Positions 37,462 to 46,313 of a stretch of 64,000 nucleotides of DNA are shown in pieces (the first letter of the stretch is position 1; every line of letters begins with the position of its first letter). The stretch is from assembly GCA_965644295.1 (NCBI GenBank), contig CBFFRP010000043.1:30516-94515 (forward strand), given 5' to 3'. The translations under genes were made by a program, and so were the position numbers. The stretch comes from Paraphysomonas bandaiensis (taxonomy: Eukaryota; Chrysophyceae). The notes beneath the pieces are model-generated. The model saw nothing but the letters and a program-made list of their open reading frames with translations. It was not told the origin of the DNA and searched no databases.

Positions 37462-38154
37462 ATCTACTGTCCGTAAACTCTATCGGGTTATTCTAACACT
37501 CACAAGGCTATAAAACAAGGGAGAGTATACAAACATCAATTGAGATGAAAGTATCGTTGATTCTATCTCGGTTGAACATATGCGTCACTGTGTTAATATC
37601 ATTAACAGGCAGTTAATATATACATACACATCTACTCATTGGAGGACTGCATAACAATAAACTGTATACCATATACATACAGCTGTATGACCTGTATATA
37701 CATCTAGAAGTAGATACCCATCGCATCCCATATCCAGATATGCAGCCATTCTGCATTTCAAAATTAAGTTGGAGAATACCGAATACGTTTTCTGTATACT
37801 TTTTCTATTCCACCCCACCACTCTGTGTCTTGTACGAAGTACAGGATGTACATAAGTCTAGAAGTACGGATCGGATTGTGGGAAGACCGCCAAACCAGAA
37901 AAAGGGGGATTTTGTAATAGACAGTTCAATCTACTATACTGTAGGTTTGTGTTCAAATTCAAACCAGAAAGCCTTTGGTGCAATAATGCGATAGATATTT
38001 ACTTCAAAATACTGGATATTTAGTTAAAAATAAGGATATTCTGCTGCATAAAATGAAGTAGAGTACTATAATCCCATCCATTGCAGTATATACACAACAT
38101 CTCTCCCAATTTATTTTAAAATAGAGATATACATTCTTCGAATTCCCTACCACC
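37462..38154. other. Divergent intergenic region
   Basis: Upstream of two divergent genes. GTATAC-rich around 37660-37715, otherwise no feature seen. Confidence 0.4.
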
Positions 38155-39960
38155 ATGCGAATCAACCCAGTGCTAAAGTTCAGTGGTTTAGTGTTTATCT
38201 TACTTTTTTGCAGCTGTGAATGCAAGCAAGTCTCTCGATCGCGATGGTTGAGTACAGGCAGCTCTAGAAAGATGTCTGAGCTGGAGAGGTTGAGCTCAGA
38301 AATACCCGATTATATTCTTCAGATATCCGAAATCTTGGAACCTAAGTTGAAAATAGTATCGAGCCTGCTACGTAAGCCCCCACCGCCGAAGAAGGGTATC
38401 ATATCACGCTATTTCAACCGCAAGAATTTAGCTCTATGTGCAACAGTATGTGTATCTGGAATAGCTGTATCGAGAATGTATTTTCAGCAAATGAGTGCAT
38501 ATAACTTATTCCCAACAAATTCGATAAACAACCTGTTATGGAATAGATTAAGCGTTGTCGGTCATAACGGTACTGTAACATACAGAAATGCATCGCTGTC
38601 AGGAGAAGATGATAGCCACACACTGTTAATATTCGACTGGAATGCCTCCACCGTAGCGGAATCGAAATTTAGGTTTGAACAGTTAGAGATGTTATCTAAA
38701 ATATCAATGCTTTCTCATTCAGTGGGACGTAAGGTGTGTGTCATAATTTGGTTTGTATTGATTAACGGGAATTTTGTCGTAACAGTTTGAGCTAGTGTAC
38801 GTGCCCCATGAGAATGTTCCTCATGCAATTGAGTCCAGCTCTTCTTTCCGACCACTCTCCTGGAAATTTCTGTCATCTAAACTTGCCGACAAAGAGTGTG
38901 TTTTTCTGCATTTGCATTGCTTGTACTGATTTGATACCTGTGTAGGTTGGTGCGGGTGGTTCGTGAGAAATACGCTATACCTGACGGTGGTTTGCGGTTA
39001 GTTGTACTAGACTCTGCAGGGCGGGTTCTCTCTGATCGTGCTGAAGAATTATTCCGAATTTCACCACAGAGCCTTCCGTGGCCCCCCAGACTGGTGCAGG
39101 AAGAGGTGCTATCGGGACCTGTTCTCGATCCGAACGAGACAATCCCGACAGTGCCCCTGAATACCACCAACAAGACTGTTGCACTATTCTTCTCTGCTTC
39201 ATGGTGCGAGCCTTGCAAAAAAGTTTTGCCATTGCTCAACGCATCTTTAGATGACTTGCGGAGCCGGGGTGTGGATGTGGTACTTGTGAGTTTAGACAAG
39301 TCGGAGGACGAGTTCGACAGATATAGAGGCTCCCTCCGCTTTCCTGCTGTACCGTACAAAGACTCGCGACGGTTATTACTACAGTCTGGACTCGGTGTAC
39401 GCGCAATTCCGTCATTGATTGTGCTTCGTAATAACTCTGTGGTTACCTCCTCCGGGGTTCCGGCACTACTGGGCGGTGATGACAGACTGTGGGAGGAAGG
39501 GGTTTTGGATCTGTCTGCACCATCGAATATCCAACAGCTTCAGTACCGACCCGTTTTGATTGCCTTCACTGAACACTGCGACAGTCTCGTGAAGGATTCT
39601 GTCAAGGATGCGCTGGAGGAATGTCGGGCCTCAGTCTCTTTCCCTGTTACCGTTCCCCGCCTCTCCCGCAACGATCTCATGGTAGGAACTGTTGAGGAGG
39701 CCTCTCGTGTGAGTGAGGTGCTGCGGACTCTTTGTGGTATGCCTGACGCGAGATCTAACATACCTCAGTTTGCTATCTTGGACCTTAGCACTGAGAGAGC
39801 TTTTGGTAACCTCACGTGGGATACTGACTCTTTCAGAGATATGCTTGCTACTGGAGCTCTTAAAACGACTGTAGTCGACGCGCTAGAAGACATGACAACT
39901 AGATTTCTGGACTATAGTCTGCAGCCTAGAAAGGTTGATATTGGGTCTCTAAGTATATAG
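38155..39960 (+). CDS. Secretory-pathway thioredoxin-like (nucleoredoxin-like) protein
   Basis: Exons 38155-38733, 38786-38895 and 38946-39960 (introns 52 and 50 nt) encode 567 aa. Seen: an N-terminal signal peptide (LKFSGLVFILLFCSCEC), a second hydrophobic segment (LALCATVCVSGIAVSRMYF, about residues 86-104), N-glycosylation sequons, then a region resembling a degenerate redoxin fold (FELVYVPHE ... RLVVLDSAGRVLS ... SLPWPP) without CxxC. After it comes a full thioredoxin-like domain with active site SASWCEPCKK. A further about 200 residues have no recognised domain. Known: CxxC thioredoxins exchange disulphides; tandem redoxin folds occur in nucleoredoxins. Inference: a membrane-linked oxidoreductase or chaperone in the ER or an organelle reached through it. 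Confidence 0.75.
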
Positions 39961-40331
39961 CTAGTTGTGTGTAACAAGTGTTAGAAATAGAACTGAGATG
40001 TGTCGAGCTTGATGGTTTGCTGCTCTCTGTATGATGGTTTGACGGGCGGGTGCGTAATTTTCATCAGAGTATTAATTAATTTAATATAGTTTATGTCGTC
40101 TTGTCATTTAAGTCTTATAGAGTACCTCTACGACTATACTTTTTAAATAAGAGTGTGGAAGTATTATAAATATTTTATACGATATGTACACCAATGTACT
40201 CTACCATACAATCCAAGCATTCAAAATGATTTTGTAAATACTTATTAACATCATTAACATACATACTCTCTATCTAAAAAGACAATTGTTAAATGAAATA
40301 AAACAGAGGTACAAATATAAAGATAGAGCTA
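39961..40331. other. Tail-to-tail intergenic region
   Basis: AT-rich 3' flanks of the thioredoxin-like gene and TFB5, including an AATAAAAC motif at about 40300. Nothing else seen. Confidence 0.4.
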
Positions 40332-40602
40332 TCACTTTGACGTAGTAACTCCACCATCCCATACATTTTTCTCCAATATTTCCTCTATTTGGGTGTTACA
40401 GTAATCAACATAAGAGGAATCAATTATAACATGAGTTTCATCGATATCTTCCAATACAAATTGCTTCTTCTGATTCAAAAACATTATGAGTTGTTTTATA
40501 GGGACATCACTGCAACAATTCTTACTCTTGAGTTAAACGTAAACACATAACTTACCAAGTGATAAGAGTTCCACGCTTAGGATCAGGCAGAAGAAACGGC
40601 AT
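40332..40602 (-). CDS. TFB5: TFIIH subunit TFB5 (GTF2H5) homologue
   Basis: A very small two-exon gene: exon 1 40556-40602 (47 nt), a 46-nt GTAAGT...TTGCAG intron, exon 2 40332-40509, giving 74 aa. The splice rebuilds GTLITCDVPIKQLIMFL, followed by QFVLEDIDETHVIID and an acidic helix ending IEEILEKNVW. Known: TFB5 of yeast (72 aa) and human (71 aa) has the pattern KGVLIxCDPxMKQFLL...FIIQDxDDTHxFV...L...ExxDxN. The length, motif order and spacing agree. TFB5 is the smallest core subunit of TFIIH, binds p52/TFB2, and serves transcription initiation and nucleotide-excision repair in the nucleus. Each exon is too short to be found as an ordinary open frame. Confidence 0.9.
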
Positions 40603-41100
40603 TGGAAATGTTTGGTGGGCTCGAAATCGCAACTCTTCCAACTAGATTCACAGTTCGAAAGCACTTTGCATTACCATTCATGCAGTATATGGAAAGCGTC
40701 TTGTCAGAGAAATGAATTGAACTCACTGGTGGATGCATTCAGGGCAGCTAGAAATCCCGAATATTTCACACAGAATAGAAAATACTCAAAAAAATGTCCA
40801 GGATTTATATACATCAGACCTCTATCTTGTCGAGTTTTCGAGAAGAACCGGTCGAGTGTAACCCGTATGCTATGAACAATACTGTACGGGATACACAGAT
40901 GTATGCTTTGGACACAGATCAACCACAACCGCAAAAATACCATTGAAATCAACACATGCGTCGAAGCAAATACAAATCTTCGAATGCTGTGGTGTCATTC
41001 TATCAATATTCACAGCATTAGGGTTTAATATATAGACCTCCCTGGATAGAAAGAACGCGTATATAGTAGTATCTGTGATCCTCTTTATTGACTGTTTAGG
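40603..41100. other. Head-to-head intergenic region (likely shared promoter)
   Basis: 498 bp between the starts of TFB5 (minus) and the acylated zinc-finger gene (plus). Small open frames on both strands show no family resemblance. No defined motif identified. Confidence 0.4.
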
Positions 41101-41784
41101 ATGGGAAACTGCTGTCCTTGCTTTAGAAGCCCGGAAAATGAGTATAGCCGAGTTCCAACGACTAGTGACACACCTGATGTACCTGTCCCTCAGAAATACT
41201 ACCAGACAGAGCAGCCAGAAGCAGTTAGTGTAATGGCGGGCGGAAATGTAGATTCACACCTAAGTAAAGCTGTTAGAGAATCAAGTGACAGTACCGCCAC
41301 AGAAAACCCCAGCTGTAATAACATTTCATCGACCCAGAACTGCACTGATAAGTCCCCGTCGCTAGACACTAATGGAATACAATTAATTGAAACTACCGAC
41401 TCTGCGTCACTTAGCGCTTTAACTCCAACCTCATCTAGCTATATCACAGCTAATTCATGCAGCGCAGATTCAAACGGAGGAGTCGGGGTCACACAGCAGA
41501 CACAATCTTCCTCTACTGCACCCCATAATCCACCCGAACCTCTTCCTCCTGCTGCCCTAGGAGTGATGTCTGACATAAACGTTGCTACCTCCTCTGATCA
41601 ACACAGTGCCAACGAAAAAGCAACACCATCCGACATTACGAAAAACAAAATATTTTGCACCCGCTGCAAGTGTTACAAGGCTAAGAAGGAATTTAGTAAT
41701 CACCAACAAACAAAATACAAAGCTGGAAGACCGGCTAACTGTAAGACGTGTGTAGCAGAACGTGCGCGTAGAGGTGATGTTTAG
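41101..41784 (+). CDS. Putatively myristoylated/palmitoylated protein with C-terminal zinc finger (Stc1-like)
   Basis: A single exon of 227 aa. It starts MGNCCPCF: Gly2 fits N-myristoylation and Cys4, Cys5 and Cys7 are well placed for palmitoylation, a dual-acylation membrane anchor. The middle (about 15-180) is Ser/Thr/Asn/Pro-rich and probably disordered. The C-terminus has IFCTRCKCYKAKKEFS and RPANCKTCVAERARR, two CxxC pairs about 27 residues apart with a basic helix, resembling the Stc1-type zinc finger. Known: fission-yeast Stc1 bridges RNAi and histone-methylation complexes; other Stc1-like domains are uncharacterised. The lipid anchor argues against a constitutively nuclear role. It shares its upstream region with TFB5. 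Confidence 0.75.
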   Translation: MGNCCPCFRSPENEYSRVPTTSDTPDVPVPQKYYQTEQPEAVSVMAGGNVDSHLSKAVRESSDSTATENPSCNNISSTQNCTDKSPSLDTNGIQLIETTDSASLSALTPTSSSYITANSCSADSNGGVGVTQQTQSSSTAPHNPPEPLPPAALGVMSDINVATSSDQHSANEKATPSDITKNKIFCTRCKCYKAKKEFSNHQQTKYKAGRPANCKTCVAERARRGDV

Positions 41785-42947
41785 TCATAACGAGCCGTTA
41801 GTTTAAAGAATATCTGAGAAATTATTTAATAATTTTAACCTTGTTTTCAAGTTCAAGAGCAAGCCCTGCTTTTATGCTTAATAAAAACAATATATATAAA
41901 TGCACCGAATATGCGGGCATTGGGTGGTTGAAATGGGTAGAAAGTCTGCTGAAGTGGATGGCTGCCATCCAGTGCAAGTGCAAAAATTGCACAATACACT
42001 ACGTAGACAATTAGAGCTCTTCTTTGTGGTAGACCGTACATACTGAATATATTGGTATAGTGAATGAGGAAGACACTGACAAATGCTAATTGTATGATAA
42101 TGTATTTTGGGGAGGCGTGTGTTACTGGAGTAATCACATTCAACTTATTTACTGCTAAAAAATTTTGGGTAGCATAAATGAAATACGAAAACTTAGTCAA
42201 TGTACTGTTTTAGGCACTGAAACATTATAACTTGTAAAGTTACTAAGCGCCATGCATTACTTTCTCCATATCAATACCGGCTCAATTATAGCGTCGTATA
42301 CTGGCTGTTACGTCAAACAAGTATTTAAAATTTATATCTCCAATCTAACTGAAAATAATGATTAAAAAGTTACCACACATCAATCTCTTCTATATCAAAC
42401 GCAGTTCTTCAGAAATGATCAATTCTATTGATGGATGTTCTATTTTATAGGTGATTACAAGACATTTTTCTATAATGTTTTCACTGGTAAAAGACTGGGC
42501 ATTATTATCTGTGTTTCGCGTTAAGATTTATATAAAGATAGCTATTACTTTGCATCTTCAATCGATATCTATTACCAGATATCTGGATATCTTGATATAG
42601 AATGTTATATAGCCATCTCGTAAACCTCGCATCTTCATTGTAGATATATAGAGTGCTCTACTGTATATGTGTGCCCCTATATACTGTACTGGGATACAGA
42701 AAGAATACGTACAGTAGATACACTGTATAGCCTCTTGACCTCCTCATAGCTAAACACGTTGTACATTGTAATTTCACAAAATCCCAGGTTTTCATATCTC
42801 TATCTGTAAAAAATGAAATCTCTCGTTGCTATAAGTCTGAATATCATCATCGTCAACAGGCAGTGTCCACATTTAATACATCGATACATGTATGGGATTC
42901 ATCCTCCAGGATAGTTAAGTAGCATTCTCTCTTCCTGATTCGAAAGT
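41785..42947. other. Intergenic, 1.2 kb
   Basis: A minus-strand open frame (41853-42200, 115 codons) has three hydrophobic stretches but no family resemblance and high A/T; I treat it as unproven. 42655-42735 is rich in TATAC/TGTA motifs just upstream of the GNAT gene. No other feature. Confidence 0.35.
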
Positions 42948-43400
42948 ATGCCGGTTCGATGTGCCACTATAGACGATATAGAGAAACTATCACATTTATT
43001 CGATTGTTATCGAGTGTTTTACAGACAGGAGTCTGATATCACTGCTGCTAAACAGTTTTTATTGGATCGAATAAATCAAAATGATTCTGTTATATATGTA
43101 GCAGAGTCTGAAATAGACAACAACATTGTGGGATTTACGCAATTATATCCACTCTTTTCGTCTGTTAGGCTGAAGCGCCTGTGGCAATTGAACGACTTAT
43201 ACGTTGATATTAATTATCGACAACAGGGGTTTGCAGTTGCTTTGATTGAGCAAGCCAAAAGTTTGGCGAATAACACGAATTCATGTGGCCTGTTCCTCGA
43301 AACAGAAAAAACAAATGATGTTGGGAATAGATTGTATCCTAAAACAGGATTCGTATATGACGATGAGTGTAACTACTATCATTGGAGCCCCACTGTTTAG
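42948..43400 (+). CDS. GNAT-family N-acetyltransferase
   Basis: A single exon of 150 aa, the usual length of a stand-alone GNAT domain. Seen: an N-terminal strand VRCATIDDIEKLSHLF; the beta4 strand LWQLNDLYVD; the acetyl-CoA-binding loop YRQQGFAVALIEQAK in the position of R/Q-x-x-G-x-G/A; then LETEKTNDVGNRLYPKTGF near the C-terminus. Known: GNAT enzymes transfer acetyl from acetyl-CoA to amines; the substrate cannot be read from the sequence. The compact form resembles bacterial GNATs and the gene lacks introns in an otherwise intron-containing neighbourhood, so lateral acquisition is possible. The second Gly of the loop is Ala. Confidence 0.85.
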   Translation: MPVRCATIDDIEKLSHLFDCYRVFYRQESDITAAKQFLLDRINQNDSVIYVAESEIDNNIVGFTQLYPLFSSVRLKRLWQLNDLYVDINYRQQGFAVALIEQAKSLANNTNSCGLFLETEKTNDVGNRLYPKTGFVYDDECNYYHWSPTV

Positions 43401-43771
43401 GATTACACTCTAGTTATGCACGTCCCATTTTATTTTGATATCGTTTGACGCCTTATATCTAGGTAGGATGTATTGCACATTCTTAATTGGTTCTTTGTGG
43501 TTGTTAGTCTATTATTAAACAGCACTGATGTAATGGAATGATATTTTTTTGTCTAAAAAATATCAGCTGGCAATGAGCAGACCTAGAAGGAAATCAAACT
43601 ACAACGACAAGTGTCAAATGCGATAAGTTAGTTATACTTGGCTGTTACGTACTTTTCTTAGGAACACACCACGTAGTGTACAACTATAAGTATTCCATAT
43701 TATATCATCCCGTGCCCAGAGAAGAAATTAAAATGACTGACTAGCTATAGGAGAATGAAATAATAGTAAAC
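43401..43771. other. Tail-to-tail intergenic region
   Basis: Holds the 3' flank of the GNAT gene and sequence past the last recognisable exon of the phosphatase relic. No other feature. Confidence 0.35.
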
Positions 43772-44100
43772 CTGGCATTTCTCGATGTCGTTATCCAGAA
43801 GAAGAGTATTCGATTTATTATAGCAAGGAAACTTTTTCCACACACGTGATAATTCTTTCAAAAACCGTGGCTGCGAACACGATACAATGACATTTATCAC
43901 CAAAAATTAAACAATTCAAACCTTGACATTTCCTCTCCCGTCTACGTCAGGGTTATAACAGCGTGTTGACTCGCCTTGAGACCAAACAAAGAGCAATTTC
44001 GTCTTTTCAAACAAGTCTAAGTCAATATGTTGGCACAACTCCATGCAGCTATCTCAAAATGTTCTTCACATAAAGCTAAAAACTCTTCAAAATAAGGTTT
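43772..44100 (-). pseudogene. FCP1/NIF-type (HAD) phosphatase, decayed fragment
   Basis: On the minus strand, 44100-43922 reads KPYFEEFLALCEEHFEIAAWS, then after a one-base frame change LDLFEKTKLLFVWSQGES. A GTTTGA...CGCAG intron of about 50 nt then joins to 43870-43772, which reads PRFLKELSRVWKKF and NTLLLDNDIEKCQ. These correspond to the RPxxxEFL, FExxxWS, LLFVW and NTLLIDDxxEKC blocks of CTD/NIF-like phosphatases. Odd: a frameshift near 44005-44015, no upstream exon with the catalytic DLDxT motif, and no convincing C-terminal exon. Most likely a dead gene; a sequencing error in a diverged gene is the alternative. Confidence 0.65.
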
Positions 44101-45119
44101 ATTATGATATTGACAGTGATGTATGAGATTTAATTATAGTACACAATTGTAGACAAAGCTGATCATCAAACACTCCAAGTTGTATTCCATCCTTCGTCTG
44201 CTGTAGAAGGTAGAAGATCATAGTGTCGTTAATGCAAACTTCGAAACAACTTCAAGATTATTTCAGAAGAATTTAAGTGCCATATCTGATGCTGTATAGG
44301 TAGTTAAGGGCAGTAGCACCCAGCTCTTTCAGGGTTTGGGCCGCATATTGTGCTTATGAGGATATTGTGTACCATGCTACTCACATCTCACATCATGTGC
44401 ACTAGCAGAGGTTAAGCCTATTGCATATAATTGTGATGATAATGCTAATTAAGGCAATAAGAAGCCTTTCGTGTGACTACAACTGTTCGCATTCATCATC
44501 ACACTTATCTACGAATTTCAACACCTCACAGTTGCTTTTCCCTCAGTACTATTCTGTGGTAAGAGTACATTTGTTTTCGCTATTATATAGGGATATATTA
44601 TTCAACCTAGTCAATTTGGTGGAATTTCCTAGTCATTCCATTTTCGGTGTAAAAACCTAGTCACAGCCATAAATGACTCAACCTAGCCAATTATAGTATT
44701 AAACCTAGTCGTTCTTATATCCATTGATTACACATTGCGACTGTCTAAGATACGTGCACACACCACACAACATATTGATGGCTCGGAGAGCATCACAACA
44801 AACATAGCAATTCATTCATATCTACATATCTACATAACAGTGTATGTGTATATATATGCAGCATATCTGTGTAGCTTATTAGTGTACGATGGTCTCTTAT
44901 CAGTGTTATGAGGAGGAGGAGTGGTCAGTGTAGCTGTGCTGCGGACATACCCCCATGAATATACGTAGACAGACACCTGGAGATCTTCATACGCTATGAG
45001 TGAGATCGCTTCCCTTCCTTCAGCGACTTGCTTGTTGAATGAGCGACTGCTTTGACTTCCAGGAGGGCATGAATACCCCATGTTTCGAGACCGATTAACA
45101 AAAAAGAGGGGTTTTTATG
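44101..45119. other. Intergenic, 1 kb
   Basis: No gene recognised. Near 44560-44740 short blocks such as CAACCTAG(C/T)CAATT and AAACCTAGTC recur a few times, a loose degenerate repeat. Confidence 0.4.
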
Positions 45120-46222
45120 TCAAAGTCTGTGTATTTGTAAAAACAACATCACTGAAATGGACTGCCTTTCCAGGAGCAAATCAAACGATGAGGAGTCCGT
45201 CGTACAGTGGAGCCCTTTAATCTCTCTGCCACGGGATGGATCACTGGCAGTCTCCCGCAATAGTCTCTTGATGCTCCCATTATGATCTGTACACTATAGT
45301 GACATTGTGGCCTCTATACACTGTAGTGGTTGTGACCTGTACACTGCAGTGGTTATGATATGTACACTGCAGTGGTTGTGACCTGTACACTGCAGTGGTT
45401 ATGATATGTACACTGCAGTGGTTATGATATGTACACTGCAGTGGTTATGATATGTACACTACAGTGGTTGTGAACATGTAAGTCAACTTGTGTTTCAGAG
45501 GTGCACACAGCTCATACAGCCACAACCCTTCCTTGTCCTGTTTCATGTAAACAACACGTACATCTGGACTTTTACCTGCAAATCAATATTCTATTACGTA
45601 TATAGTAAGCAATATTTTGCTAGCACCTGAAAAATGTAGAAGCTTCTCATCTCCAGCAAGAGCACGACCAATCCCTCTAAGGATGCTTCTGAAGTTCGAA
45701 GATATACCTTCAGAGTAGCGCTTGTCCAACGTAAAGTTGGAAGTGAATATTTCGGCAAATCGTATGCCAAACGACGAAATCGTAGGATAATTTCTTCTGA
45801 ACTCTTTTCGGTAATACTCAAGTTGTGAACGCAGTGGACGGATATTCTTCTGGACACCAGTAAACACGAACTGTTCGCCATAAATACGAATCCAAATGGC
45901 AAGCATCTTGTATATCTTACTCACAGATAACAGCACGGAGTCCCCTCTGTTGTAAAGGAGGTGCTCAGGATCTATATCTCGGGCAATTGTCGTGACAAGT
46001 GCAGGTGTAACAAACTTCAGAAATATGCTCAGAAGCGTTGTCCTTCGCAGCTTAAACGTCGGATTTTGACTGAGAAGGTCTGAATTTGGCAAATGAAACG
46101 TGTCTCAAATCAACCCGCTTCCACTGCTTTTTAAGCTTCTTCGACTCAGCCCTAATTTTGGCTTGTCGTGCAGCCTTCTCTGTGCGCTCTTTTGTATTGG
46201 ATCTGCTCTGCATTGGAGACAT
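45120..46222 (-). CDS. Hypothetical protein; one intron lies inside a minisatellite
   Basis: Minus-strand model: exons 46125-46222, 45627-46069, 45463-45575 and 45120-45293, joined in phase to about 275 aa (introns 55, 51 and 169 nt). The first exon is very basic (MSPMQSRSNTKERTEK...). Exon 2 has aromatic, helical sequence (IYKMLAIWIRIYGEQFVF, RKEFRRNYPTISSFGIRF). Exon 3 reads VVYMKQDKEGLWLYELCAPL and exon 4 reads SIKRLLRETASDPSRGREI. I do not recognise the family. The third intron coincides with the 23-bp minisatellite at 45289-45475. If it is not spliced, the protein stops at 45445 after about 223 residues. Exon 4's long, coding-like frame favours splicing. Confidence 0.5.
45289..45475. repeat. 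23-bp minisatellite, 8 units
   Basis: Units of TGTACACTGCAGTGGTT plus 6 variable bases (ATGATA or GTGACC). Regular 23-bp spacing at 45361, 45384, 45407, 45430 and 45453; the first two units are slightly longer and diverged. Confidence 0.9.
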
Positions 46223-46313
46223 CTTTAAGTATAAGAATGAGTCGAATATAATGAAGTTACCTGCACATCATTTTGCCTTGTGATTGGGTCACTGGGAGTA
46301 TTGTCCGCTGCTG

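Noticed and set aside
41853-42200. 115-codon minus-strand frame with three hydrophobic stretches
   Set aside because: No family resemblance or splice-site support, and AT-rich composition favours hydrophobic codons by chance. Left unannotated.
45289-45475. CRISPR-like appearance of the regular repeats
   Set aside because: Units are contiguous 23-mers without unique spacers, in a eukaryotic intron; it is a minisatellite.
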